Below, in pieces: positions 16,915 through 25,207 of a stretch of DNA of 64,000 bases; within the stretch, counting starts at the first letter, position 1; the number at the start of each line of letters is the position of its first letter. This stretch comes from VGJW01 sp035285595. Lineage in GTDB: Bacteria > Cyanobacteriota > Sericytochromatia > S15B-MN24 > VGJW01. Position numbers and translations under genes: made by a program. The stretch lies in assembly GCA_035285595.1 (NCBI GenBank), contig JAYKGV010000062.1, forward strand, positions 29,009-93,008, written 5' to 3'. The notes beneath the pieces were generated by a model, which ran no database searches, was not told the origin of the DNA, and saw only the letters and a program-made list of their open reading frames with translations.

Positions 16915-18116
16915 TCCAAGGGCGGGCGGTAGAGGTCTTTGACGAACAACCCCTGCTGGCTGGTCAGGTCGAGCCGTTGCCCATCCTGAAGTTCAACCAC
17001 GGGTCGCAAAGGGTCGTTCTTGTTCGCCTTGCGGACCTTGGCCACGTCACCGTTGGAAAGAACCACGACGGCATTGCAGGGATATGGGACGATCAGGTTT
17101 TGGAAGGCCCAAATCATTCGAGCCTCGAACTGTGTATTCATGCCGGAGATGATGAACTGATAAGCCTGATCCGGGGGCATCGGCTCCTTATAGACCCGCT
17201 TGGAGACCAACGCATCATAAACGTCAACGACACTCACGATTCGGGCTAACTCAGGAATATCCTTGCCCTTCAGGCCATGCGGATATCCTCTACCGTCCCA
17301 GCGCTCGTGATGGTGCAGTATGATTGCCTTGATGTCAGGCGTGGCCCAGCGGTGATGCCCAATCATCTTGAGTCCCCGCTCGGGATGAGTCTTGATGACG
17401 TCGAACTCGGCAGGCGTCAGACGGCCCGGCTTGTTCAGAATGAAATCTGGAATCATCGTCTTGCCGATATCGTGAAGCATGGCGCCCGTTCCCAGGATAC
17501 GTAGCTTCTCGTAGTCGAAGCCCAGGGTCACACCCATGAGCAAGGCGAGACTCATCACGTTGGCCGAGTGAGCATAGGTGTACTCGTCATACACCCTCAG
17601 ATCCACCAACGACTCCAGAATCTCCCTGTTGAGCACGATCTCTCGCAAGGTGGTCTGGACACAACTGTCCACCTTCTGAAAGTCCACGCTCGCCGACTGG
17701 TGAAACTGCCGTTCAATCTCACGGATCGCGGCAAAGTTTCGGGTAACGACCTCACGGGCCACCACCTCGAGCTTGGCTTCCGGAAACACGGGTGTCGAGG
17801 GGACGGAAGCAACCTGGTGAGGCGATTCGACTGTCTCAACCTGGACGCTCGGCACCGGAGAAGGTTTGGGGGCAGGTGAGCCTGAGGCAAACTGGGGAGG
17901 AGTCGAAGGGGTGCCTACGGCGCCATCGAAATCCATCAGAGCCAGATGCCGTACCCCGGACCGCACCAACATCGAAATGGACTGAGCGGTGAGCGGTGAG
18001 CCAGCAGGCAGCAGCAACTGCATCGTAAGGGGATGAAACGCTGGCTCCGCGAGGACCGCACCGGGTCGAGCCTGTTCAAGAGGAGTTCGGATCGTCTGAG
18101 GCATCATGGCCTCCAT
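16890..18116 (-). CDS. HD-GYP domain protein, probable c-di-GMP phosphodiesterase
   Basis: A 408-aa signalling protein with an N-terminal region of about 60 residues (PGAVLAEPAF..LLLPAGSPLT, the DUF3391-like start of many HD-GYP proteins). A Pro-rich linker follows, then an HD-GYP domain. Metal and signature residues are intact: AHSANVMSLAL, MLHDIGK, HPERGLKMIG, LHHHERWDGRGYPHGLKG, and VVDVYDALVSKRVYK. It is expected to hydrolyse c-di-GMP to pGpG or GMP. With the PilZ-like gene it suggests c-di-GMP signalling. The start may instead be an ATG at 18104. It is divergent from pepA with an 81-bp gap. Confidence 0.9.
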   Translation of the reverse strand: MEAMMPQTIRTPLEQARPGAVLAEPAFHPLTMQLLLPAGSPLTAQSISMLVRSGVRHLALMDFDGAVGTPSTPPQFASGSPAPKPSPVPSVQVETVESPHQVASVPSTPVFPEAKLEVVAREVVTRNFAAIREIERQFHQSASVDFQKVDSCVQTTLREIVLNREILESLVDLRVYDEYTYAHSANVMSLALLMGVTLGFDYEKLRILGTGAMLHDIGKTMIPDFILNKPGRLTPAEFDVIKTHPERGLKMIGHHRWATPDIKAIILHHHERWDGRGYPHGLKGKDIPELARIVSVVDVYDALVSKRVYKEPMPPDQAYQFIISGMNTQFEARMIWAFQNLIVPYPCNAVVVLSNGDVAKVRKANKNDPLRPVVELQDGQRLDLTSQQGLFVKDLYRPPLDQAGSVAS

Positions 18117-18156
18117 ACCCGTTCAAACCGGGTTCTGAGCGAGCATGAGCCCATGT

Positions 18157-18162
18157 TAGAAT
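18157..18162 (+). promoter_or_regulatory. Candidate -10 element for pepA
   Basis: TAGAAT lies about 35 nt upstream of the pepA ATG, in the gap between the divergent HD-GYP and pepA genes. The -35 (TTCTGA at 18133-18138, 18-nt spacer) is weak. Confidence 0.35.
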
Positions 18163-18197
18163 CAAGGCACTTGTATCCTCGGCTTCAGGAAAAATCC

Positions 18198-19685
18198 ATG
18201 CACTTTTCAACTTCTGCCGCACTTTCGCTGGATGCCCCCTCGGCACTTCTCGTCCTCGGGGCTTTCGAGAACTCGGTCCTCGAGGGACGGCTCGGAGAAG
18301 TGGATGTGAAGCTGGGTGGGGCCTTGGCCGACATGCAGGCTCGCGGCGAGTTCACGGGCAAAGCAGGACAGTCGATCGACCTCCTCAGCCTCGGGCGGCT
18401 TGGGGCTCGGCGGGTCGTCGTGCTGGGCTTGGGCAAAGCGACCGAAGCCAACGCCGAAACCCTTCGACGCCTTGGGGGACGGGCAACCAAAGCGGCAGTC
18501 AGCCACAAGGTCACCGAGTTCCATCTCGTCGTTCCGACCATTGATCTCGAGGCCCGGGTCGTGGGGCAAGCGCTTGCGGAAGGCGCTGCGCTGGCCACGT
18601 GGCATTTTTCGGGTTATCGCACCGATGTTGAAGAGCCGCCCGTCGACGTCGAGCGTGTCCAGGTCGTCTTCGAAGGTGACCTCGCGGCCCTGGAGGCAGG
18701 TCTTTCGGCGGGTCACCGGATCGCCAATGCCGTGCGCTTCAGCCGCGATCTTGTCCAGGCTCCTCCCAATGAAGTGACTCCTTCCGTCTTGGCCGACCGG
18801 GCTGCGGAGATGGCGGCGACACACGGTTTGACGTGCACCGTACTCGATGAGGAACAGATCACAGAGTTGAAGATGGGAGCCTTCCTTGGCGTCGCGGCAG
18901 GTTCGCGTGGGGTGCAGCCGCCGAGGTTCATCATTCTGGAACATCGTCCGGAAGGCGTCTCGGGTGACCCACTCGTGTTCGTGGGCAAGGGCATCACCTT
19001 TGACTCGGGTGGCATCTCCATCAAGCCTGCAGAAGGCATGGAGAAAATGAAGTACGACATGGCAGGTGCGGCAGCGGTCCTTGGGGCGATGCAAGCCATT
19101 GCGGATCTCAAGCTGCCCGTCCCGGTGGTGGCCCTCGTGCCTGCAACTGAAAACATGCCCAGCGGCTCAGCCACTCATCCTGGAGATGTCCTGACCGCGA
19201 TGAATGGCAAAACCATCGAAATCGTGAATACCGATGCGGAAGGACGCCTCATTCTTGCGGATGCCCTCGCGTATGCCAGCCGCCTGAAGCCGCGTGGCGT
19301 CGTGGATCTCGCGACCCTGACCGGTGCGTGCGTGGTGGCGCTGGGTCAGCAGGCCATCGGGCTCCTGGGGAATGACCAAGGGTGGATTGACCTTGTTCAA
19401 GCGGCAGGAGAGCGAGCTTTCGAGCGGGCATGGCAGCTCCCCCTGTGGAAAGAATACAGCGACCAGATCAAGTCCGACATCGCGGACATGAAGAACAGCG
19501 GCGGGCGGGCTGCGGGCACCATCACGGCTGCAGCGATGCTGGCCAAGTTCGCCGAAGGCTACAAGTGGGCCCACCTCGATATCGCCGGTACGGCGTGGGA
19601 AGACAAGGGCCGTCCCTATCAACCCAAGGGTGCGACGGGTGTCGGGGTTCGACTTCTTGTCGAATTGGCCCGCGCCCACGCCTAG
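18198..19685 (+). CDS. pepA: Leucyl aminopeptidase, M17 family
   Basis: Hexameric dimetal aminopeptidase, 495 aa, cytosolic. It removes N-terminal residues during peptide turnover. The C-terminal catalytic domain shows GKGITFDSGGISIKPAEGM (Lys and Asp ligands), MKYDMAGAAAVLG, and the M17 signature NTDAEGRL. The N-terminal domain is the usual Rossmann-like cap. The ATG at 18198 has AGGA seven bases upstream; the frame extends earlier to 18033 but overlaps the divergent HD-GYP gene. A strong terminator hairpin follows at 19700-19729. Confidence 0.95.
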   Translation: MHFSTSAALSLDAPSALLVLGAFENSVLEGRLGEVDVKLGGALADMQARGEFTGKAGQSIDLLSLGRLGARRVVVLGLGKATEANAETLRRLGGRATKAAVSHKVTEFHLVVPTIDLEARVVGQALAEGAALATWHFSGYRTDVEEPPVDVERVQVVFEGDLAALEAGLSAGHRIANAVRFSRDLVQAPPNEVTPSVLADRAAEMAATHGLTCTVLDEEQITELKMGAFLGVAAGSRGVQPPRFIILEHRPEGVSGDPLVFVGKGITFDSGGISIKPAEGMEKMKYDMAGAAAVLGAMQAIADLKLPVPVVALVPATENMPSGSATHPGDVLTAMNGKTIEIVNTDAEGRLILADALAYASRLKPRGVVDLATLTGACVVALGQQAIGLLGNDQGWIDLVQAAGERAFERAWQLPLWKEYSDQIKSDIADMKNSGGRAAGTITAAAMLAKFAEGYKWAHLDIAGTAWEDKGRPYQPKGATGVGVRLLVELARAHA

Positions 19686-19699
19686 GGAGTCTGCGGAAC

Positions 19700-19729
19700 G
19701 GGCGGGTGGGGCAAGGCCTTCACCCGCCC
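19700..19729 (+). terminator. Terminator hairpin after pepA
   Basis: A perfect 9-bp stem (GGGCGGGTG at 19700-19708 with CACCCGCCC at 19721-19729) closes a 12-nt loop, 15 nt after the pepA stop. It is followed only by a short pyrimidine stretch. It also separates pepA from the -10 box of the next gene. Confidence 0.7.
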
Positions 19730-19733
19730 TTCC

Positions 19734-19739
19734 TATAAT
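19734..19739 (+). promoter_or_regulatory. Consensus -10 box directly upstream of the subtilase 1 start
   Basis: A perfect TATAAT ends 6 nt before the GTG start at 19746. Transcription would then begin at or very near the start codon, giving a leaderless mRNA; no ribosome site is present. No clear -35 is seen at 17 nt. Confidence 0.5.
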
Positions 19740-19745
19740 CTTCGG

Positions 19746-21065
19746 GTGAACTTCATCCAAGGGCGACCGTCCGCCAGGGTCCTCAGGGCCTTGGCCTTCT
19801 GGGCCGCTCTGAGCTCGTTGGTCGCTTGTGGTAGCGAGCCAAGGACAGGCCCACTTGGCCAGATGACGACCCTTCGCCAGGCCGAGCGTCAGACCTCGGG
19901 TCGCATGATTCTACGCCGAGCCCAGGGCGTCAGCCTCCCGACCTGGCGTCAGTGGCTAGGACAGCAGGGTCTGCGGGAGGTGCGCAGCCTGCCGGAGCTA
20001 GAGGCCTCAGTGGTCATAGGTCGACCTTCTTCTTCCTGGCCCAGAACTCTGGTCACTTCGTACGAAATGGAACGCGTGCGCCGCCTTCCGAAGCCCCGAT
20101 CATCCAATCGGCGCGCTCGGCCTGTGCTCCCCGAGCGATGGCTTACGGGCATCGGCGATCCATTGGCACCCCAGCAGTGGGCACTCAAGACCGTGGGAGC
20201 CTCTCGTGCTTGGCAAGTCTCCCGGGGCCATCCGGATATCATCGTGGCCGTCATAGACACTGGGGTAGACCTCGGGCATCCGGATCTGCGCACCCGCTTG
20301 ATCGGTGGCACCAACACCCTGTCGGAGGTTGATTCGCCTGGTGCAGAAGGTCCCGTTGGCCCTGGAGACGACAATGGTCATGGCACCCATGTCGCCGGCA
20401 TCATTGCGGCGGAGGGCGACAACGGACAAGGTGTCGTGGGTCTGGCCCCGGGCTGCCGGATCATGCCCGTCAAAGTTCTGTCAGGGGATACGACGGGCAG
20501 GGATGCAGATGTCGCTGCCGGGATCATCTGGGCCGTCCAGCACGGAGCCCGCATACTCAATCTGAGCCTTGGCGGGGCGGGTGGCAGCCGGCTCTTAGCC
20601 GATGCCATCACTTTTGCACACGCCCAAGGCGCCTTGGTTGTGTCGGCCATGGGCAATGACGGCATGGACCCTGCGTTGGGTGATGAGCCCAACTATCCGG
20701 CAGCTCTTCCGGAAAGCGTGGCGGTGGCAGCTACGGGCCCGACGGATGAAGTGGCTGCTTTCTCGAATCGAGGCAGCTGGGTATCTGTCGCAGCCCCCGG
20801 TGAGGGGATCCTCTCGACCACGCCGACCTATCCCGTTTACGATCCTGTTTCCCCTGACTACGATTACCTCGACGGCACGTCCATGGCGACACCCTATGTC
20901 GCGGCCGCCGCGGCATTGGTCCTTTCCACCCGGCCCGAACTTTCCCCCACCGCAGTTCGTTCCAAGCTGGAGCAAACCGCTCGGGATCTGGGCCCTGTGG
21001 GTCTCGACCGTCTGTCAGGTCACGGGCGCCTGGACGTGGCCCGGCTGCTGACCGAACTACGGTAA
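19746..21065 (+). CDS. Subtilisin-like serine protease lipoprotein (subtilase 1)
   Basis: S8-family protease, 439 aa, exported as a lipoprotein: a hydrophobic stretch followed by SSLVACG. A pro-region of about 120 residues precedes the catalytic domain. The triad is complete: Asp171 (VIDTGVDLGHPD), His212 (NGHGTHVAG) and Ser379 (DGTSMATP). The oxyanion Asn is in VVSAMGNDG. The GTG start at 19746 sits 6 nt after a perfect TATAAT. It is convergent with trxB, 18 bp apart. Substrates are unknown; two further S8 proteases lie in this window. Confidence 0.93.
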   Translation: MNFIQGRPSARVLRALAFWAALSSLVACGSEPRTGPLGQMTTLRQAERQTSGRMILRRAQGVSLPTWRQWLGQQGLREVRSLPELEASVVIGRPSSSWPRTLVTSYEMERVRRLPKPRSSNRRARPVLPERWLTGIGDPLAPQQWALKTVGASRAWQVSRGHPDIIVAVIDTGVDLGHPDLRTRLIGGTNTLSEVDSPGAEGPVGPGDDNGHGTHVAGIIAAEGDNGQGVVGLAPGCRIMPVKVLSGDTTGRDADVAAGIIWAVQHGARILNLSLGGAGGSRLLADAITFAHAQGALVVSAMGNDGMDPALGDEPNYPAALPESVAVAATGPTDEVAAFSNRGSWVSVAAPGEGILSTTPTYPVYDPVSPDYDYLDGTSMATPYVAAAAALVLSTRPELSPTAVRSKLEQTARDLGPVGLDRLSGHGRLDVARLLTELR

Positions 21066-21083
21066 GACTGAGGCGAAGACGCG

Positions 21084-22028
21084 CTAGGCCACCGTAACGT
21101 CGGCCTCACGCGCAGCAAGCCAACGTTCGGTATCAAGCGCGGCCATGCAACCGGTCCCCGCCGCCGTGATCGCCTGACGATAGACATGATCCTGCACATC
21201 GCCCGCGGCAAAGACACCGGGAAGATTCGTACGGGTGGAACCTGGTTGGGTCTTGAGATAACCATTCTCGTCCATCTCAAGCCACGGGGCAAACAGCGCC
21301 GTATTGGGCTGATGCCCGATCGCCACGAATACTCCGTCGCAAGGGACCTCCTGCGTGACATCCTTCACGATGTCGCGCAGACGCACCCCGACCACCTTGT
21401 CCTCGCCTTGAATCTCCTCCACCACCGAGTTCCAGACGAAGCGAAGCCTGGGATGCTTGAGCGCACGCTCTTGCATGATTCTCGACGCCCTCAGGCTATC
21501 TCGCCGATGGACCACCGTGACACTGGCACACATCTTGGCAAGGTACAGCGCTTCTTCCATGGCGGTATCCCCGCCTCCGACCACCACGACGTCCTTGTTC
21601 CGGAAGAAAAAGCCGTCGCAGGTCGCACAAGCCGAGACACCCCGGCCCATCAGTGTCTGCTCGGAAGGGAGTCCCAGCCAGCGTGCGGAGGCCCCCGTGC
21701 AAAGGATCAGGGCATCGGCGGTCCAGGTGCCCCCGGCGGTGGTCACCTTGTAAGGTCGGGCGCCAAGCTCCACATGGGTCACCTGTTCGGTACGGATATC
21801 GCAGCCCACCCGCTCGGCCTGGGCACGCATCTCCGCCATCAGATGAGGACCGGTCACAGGGTCCCGGAACCCAGGATAGTTCTCGACATCAGAAGTGATC
21901 ATCAGCTGGCCCCCCGGTTGCTCGCCTTCGAAGAGCAGGGGCGACAAGTTGGCACGGGCAGCATACACACCTGCGGTATAACCCGCGGGACCGCTGCCGA
22001 TGATGATCACTTCACGATGCTGGCTCAT
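21084..22028 (-). CDS. trxB: Thioredoxin reductase
   Basis: FAD/NADPH enzyme that reduces thioredoxin, 314 aa, cytosolic. The FAD site IIIGSGPAGYTAG, the redox pair CATCDG, the NADPH loop VVVGGGDTAMEEA and the C-terminal FAD motif GVFAAGDVQDH are all present. The ATG at 22028 is preceded by a strong GGGGAGGAAT ribosome site; the longer frame to 22136 would overlap nadE. It lies 43 bp after nadE on the same strand, so the two are likely co-transcribed. It could supply reducing power to the thiol peroxidases found further along. Confidence 0.96.
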   Translation of the reverse strand: MSQHREVIIIGSGPAGYTAGVYAARANLSPLLFEGEQPGGQLMITSDVENYPGFRDPVTGPHLMAEMRAQAERVGCDIRTEQVTHVELGARPYKVTTAGGTWTADALILCTGASARWLGLPSEQTLMGRGVSACATCDGFFFRNKDVVVVGGGDTAMEEALYLAKMCASVTVVHRRDSLRASRIMQERALKHPRLRFVWNSVVEEIQGEDKVVGVRLRDIVKDVTQEVPCDGVFVAIGHQPNTALFAPWLEMDENGYLKTQPGSTRTNLPGVFAAGDVQDHVYRQAITAAGTGCMAALDTERWLAAREADVTVA

Positions 22029-22071
22029 GGATTCCTCCCCCGAATACCCCATGATACCGAAGCCCCGGCCC

Positions 22072-22932
22072 TCAGGTGCCCCAGTCCCTGAGATGATGAA
22101 AATCCTTGTCGACCGTACGAGACGCGAGCTTGGCAATCACGGGAGGACGCCGCTTGAATTGCATCGTCCGTACCCGCCGAAGGACGTATTCAAGGAACTC
22201 CGGCTCGACACCTGACTGCAGCAACTCTTCGGGAGTCCGCCGTTCGTCGACCAAGGCATGCAAGAGCAGATCGAAATCGGCATAACTCGCGCCCAGATCA
22301 TCTTCGTCCGTCTGACCTGGAACGAGATCAGCAGAAGGCGGCTTGTCAACGACCTTGGTGGGAACAGCCAGGGCCCTGGCCAACGCCCGAACCTGGGTCT
22401 TGTACAGATCGCCTATGGGATTGAGTGCCGAGGCCATGTCCCCGTGCAACGTGCCATAACCCAGCAACAACTCGGTCTTGTTGCTGGTACCCAGAACCAG
22501 AGCGTGGTCAGCCGCAGAGCAGTCATACAACACAATCATCCGGCAACGCGCCAGCAGATTTCCCCGCCGCAATCCACTGACCTCACCCTCGAGACTCTCC
22601 AGCAAGGCATCTGCCATCGGGGTAACGGATTGGACCTTCACTTCCAGTCCAAGGGACCTGGCCACGGAACGGCCGTCCTCAAGACTCTCCGACGATGACA
22701 ACCGATACGGCATGGCGACGGCCGTCACCGCATCCGCACCAAGTGCCGCAACGGCCAGGGCGGCAACGACAGCGGAGTCGATGCCACCTGACAGGCCAAG
22801 CACGACGCGATTGAATCCCGCCTTCTGCACTTCCTCACGCAGGAAGGCCACGAGGACTCGACGCACCAAATCCACGTCCAGGTTCAGGACAGCGGGATCA
22901 AGTCGCCCCGTGCGTGGCAAAGTCGCATGCAT
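22072..22932 (-). CDS. nadE: NAD synthetase, ammonia-dependent form
   Basis: Last step of NAD biosynthesis, amidating deamido-NAD. The 286-aa product has the ATP pyrophosphatase P-loop GLSGGIDSAVVAALA, the GTSNKTELLLGYGT block and KPPSADLVPGQTDEDDLG. There is no N-terminal nitrilase or glutaminase domain, so it uses free ammonia. The ATG at 22932 is preferred over the extended frame to 22998, which has no family similarity. It is followed by trxB; upstream is a perfect palindrome that separates it from rpoD. Confidence 0.95.
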   Translation of the reverse strand: MHATLPRTGRLDPAVLNLDVDLVRRVLVAFLREEVQKAGFNRVVLGLSGGIDSAVVAALAVAALGADAVTAVAMPYRLSSSESLEDGRSVARSLGLEVKVQSVTPMADALLESLEGEVSGLRRGNLLARCRMIVLYDCSAADHALVLGTSNKTELLLGYGTLHGDMASALNPIGDLYKTQVRALARALAVPTKVVDKPPSADLVPGQTDEDDLGASYADFDLLLHALVDERRTPEELLQSGVEPEFLEYVLRRVRTMQFKRRPPVIAKLASRTVDKDFHHLRDWGT

Positions 22933-23002
22933 GGCGTTCCTTGTACGCGAATCCCCACCTCGAAGGCAAGAGCGAGTCGCCTTGAACCAGTTGGACACGT
23001 TG

Positions 23003-23038
23003 GAACGAAGCCCCGGCCGATCGGCCGGGGCTTCGTTC
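23003..23038 (-). terminator. Palindromic terminator hairpin downstream of rpoD
   Basis: A perfect 36-bp palindrome (two 18-bp arms, centred at 23020/23021, GC-rich core) lies 17 nt after the rpoD stop. There is no long T-tract on the minus strand; on the plus strand it is followed by TTT. It probably ends rpoD transcription before nadE. Confidence 0.65.
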
Positions 23039-23054
23039 TTTGAGGACCTTGAGC

Positions 23055-24107
23055 TCAGCTCAGATAGCCGCGCAGTTGTTCCTTCTGCAGCGAGCCACGC
23101 AACTTCTGGAGCGCCTTGGCTTCGATCTGGCGAACACGCTCCCGCGTGACGCCCATATCGTGGCCGATGCCTTCGAGTGTCCGCTGGGTCTCGCCGTCCA
23201 AGCCAAAACGACGACGGACCACGTACAGTTCACGCTCGGTCAGATGGGTCTCGAGCAAGTCGTTGACATCCTCAGAAAGCATCCTGTTCAGGACCGTCGC
23301 CGGAGGTGAAGCCGTGTATTGGTCCTTGATGATGTCACCCAAGCGAGAGTCGTCATCCTTGCCGATCGGCGTCTCGAGGGAGATGGGCTCGCGATCTGCT
23401 TTGGTGATTTCGCGCAGCTTTTCAACCGTGATTTGCAACTCAGCCGCCACTTCAACTTCGTTGGGCTGTCGACCAAGTTTCTGGCTCATCAAACGAATCG
23501 TCTTCTTGACCCGAGAAATCGTCTCGACCATGTGAACCGGTACGCGAATGGTGCGACCTTGGTCCGCAATGGCGCGGGTGATTGCCTGCCGGATCCACCA
23601 CGTGGCATACGTGCTGAACTTGTAGCCCTTGCGGTAGTCATACTTCTCTGCCGCACGCATCAGCCCCATGTTGCCCTCCTGAATGAGGTCGAGGAAGGAG
23701 AGCCCACGGCCCAGGTGCTTACGGGCGATCGAGACCACGAGCCGCAGATTGGCGCTGACCAACTGGCGCTTGGCAAGATCATCGCCCAGCGAGATGCGCC
23801 GGGCCAGCTCGAGTTCCTCGGCGTGGGTCAACAGACGACGACGCCCGATCTCCTGCAAGTACAGGCGAATGGAGTCATCGGACTGTTCCGTGTGGGAGCT
23901 GGCCGCAGCGCTGACCTTCTTGCCGGGTGCCGGAGCTTCCTCGGCAGCATCCTCGAACTGGTCGGCTTCCTCGGCAGGCTCCTCGGAGACAGCCGCTGCA
24001 CGAGCCAGATCAATGGCATGGGGGGTTGCGAGCGAGTGCTCCTCGCTGTCGAAGACGACCATCGGGGAGCTGACGTCCTCGAGCATGTCACCGGCGAGAC
24101 TCGGCAA
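23055..24107 (-). CDS. rpoD: RNA polymerase primary sigma factor
   Basis: Sigma-70 family, 350 aa. An acidic N-terminal part of about 75 residues replaces the larger region 1.1. Then come region 1.2 (SIRLYLQEIGRRRLLTHAEE), 2.1-2.4 (ANLRLVVSIARKH, GLSFLDLIQEGNMGLMRA, KFSTYATWWIRQAITRAI), 3, and 4 (GVTRERVRQIEAKALQKLR). The region 1.2 wording is close to cyanobacterial SigA. The TTG at 24107 has an excellent GGAGGA five or six bases upstream, better than the in-frame ATG at 24086. It is most likely the housekeeping factor, though a group 2 sigma cannot be excluded. Confidence 0.93.
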   Translation of the reverse strand: MPSLAGDMLEDVSSPMVVFDSEEHSLATPHAIDLARAAAVSEEPAEEADQFEDAAEEAPAPGKKVSAAASSHTEQSDDSIRLYLQEIGRRRLLTHAEELELARRISLGDDLAKRQLVSANLRLVVSIARKHLGRGLSFLDLIQEGNMGLMRAAEKYDYRKGYKFSTYATWWIRQAITRAIADQGRTIRVPVHMVETISRVKKTIRLMSQKLGRQPNEVEVAAELQITVEKLREITKADREPISLETPIGKDDDSRLGDIIKDQYTASPPATVLNRMLSEDVNDLLETHLTERELYVVRRRFGLDGETQRTLEGIGHDMGVTRERVRQIEAKALQKLRGSLQKEQLRGYLS

Positions 24108-24405
24108 GGGATTCCTCCAAGATATGTAAGCGAACCGGATGAACGACCGGTTCTCAGGAACTCAGAAACAGGGGCAGGTTGACAGCGGGCAGGCCCTGAA
24201 AGACAATCTGCAACCATGGGCCCTGGCGGCGAAGTGGCTGACGGGGAGTGACCAGGACCCGATGGGATCTCTTACAATAAGGACTTCGGGTTCGGGATGC
24301 CATACTTATTTCATATTTCTTTAAATCAGCGTGACTGGCCGTCCCGTGGCTTCGGTCAAGCATGGCATGTCCACCCTCCCCTTATAGACAAGGGGCACGA
24401 AAATC
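24108..24405. other. Divergent intergenic region between rpoD and the methyltransferase gene
   Basis: No convincing gene. It contains the most AT-rich stretch nearby (about 24299-24328) and -10-like boxes, TACAAT at 24273-24278 and TATAGA at 24384-24389, both on the plus strand. Promoters for the two divergent genes must lie here, but none has a good -35. Confidence 0.5.
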
Positions 24406-25191
24406 TTGCGTGATTCGGGAGAACTGATCCCTGCCCACAAGGCTCCCTACGAAGGGTATGCCGAAATCTACGATCGGACGGGACAAGGACGCTTCGGGCT
24501 CCGCATGCTGCTGTGGGCACGCGATTACTGGGGTGGTCATTGGCCGTCTTCGATCGTCGACCTTGCCTGTGGGGCGGGCCAGGTCGCAGTCGCACTCGGC
24601 CTACGCGGCGTGAGGACGGCGGGCGTCGACCGCTCGCCTGCGATGCTCGACCTTGCGCGGAAGAGGGCGCGCAGAGCCGGAGTGGAAATCCCTTGGTTCG
24701 AGGCCGATCTGCGTGACACCCCCGTCTTGGCCGAAGGACCGTACGACGCGGCGACCTGCTTTTATGATGCCTTGAATACGTGCCTTTCCGAGGCCGAGCT
24801 CGAGGCGTGCCTGCGCGGAATGGCCGCTTGGGTTCGTCCGGGTGGAGAGCTGATCGTGGATTTGATCACCGACTTCGGTATCCGCGAGGTCTGGGGACAC
24901 GGAGTGGACGTGCGTGAAGGTAAGGACACCATCGGCCTTTGGCGTTCCAGCTGGCATGCCGCAAGGCGCGTCGGCCGACTCGACCTGACCTATTTCGTGC
25001 AGGATGGTGAGCGAGGTTGGCAGCGTTTCGACGAACGCCACGAACACCGGGGATGGGATCCGGTGGAGGTTCAGGCCACCATGGTGGCCGCCGGCTGGAC
25101 GGTCGAGCGGATGTGCGACGGCATGTCGCTCGAGCCCCCCGCGGCCGACAGCTACCGCGTGACGTACGTGGCCCGCAGGCGAGACGAATGA
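24406..25191 (+). CDS. Class I SAM-dependent methyltransferase
   Basis: A 261-aa protein with the class I Rossmann motifs: SIVDLACGAGQVAVALG (motif I, SAM binding), VDRSPAMLDLARKRA (motif II), and GPYDAATCFYDALNT (motif III/IV). The N-terminal YEGYAEIYDRTGQ pattern is common in small-molecule methyltransferases of the Methyltransf_25/11 type. The acceptor cannot be inferred. TTG at 24406 is the first start in frame and no strong ribosome site is visible. It ends 16 nt before the kinase gene, so the two may be co-transcribed. Confidence 0.85.
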   Translation: MRDSGELIPAHKAPYEGYAEIYDRTGQGRFGLRMLLWARDYWGGHWPSSIVDLACGAGQVAVALGLRGVRTAGVDRSPAMLDLARKRARRAGVEIPWFEADLRDTPVLAEGPYDAATCFYDALNTCLSEAELEACLRGMAAWVRPGGELIVDLITDFGIREVWGHGVDVREGKDTIGLWRSSWHAARRVGRLDLTYFVQDGERGWQRFDERHEHRGWDPVEVQATMVAAGWTVERMCDGMSLEPPAADSYRVTYVARRRDE

Positions 25192-25207
25192 GGCGAGGGG
25201 AACGGTC

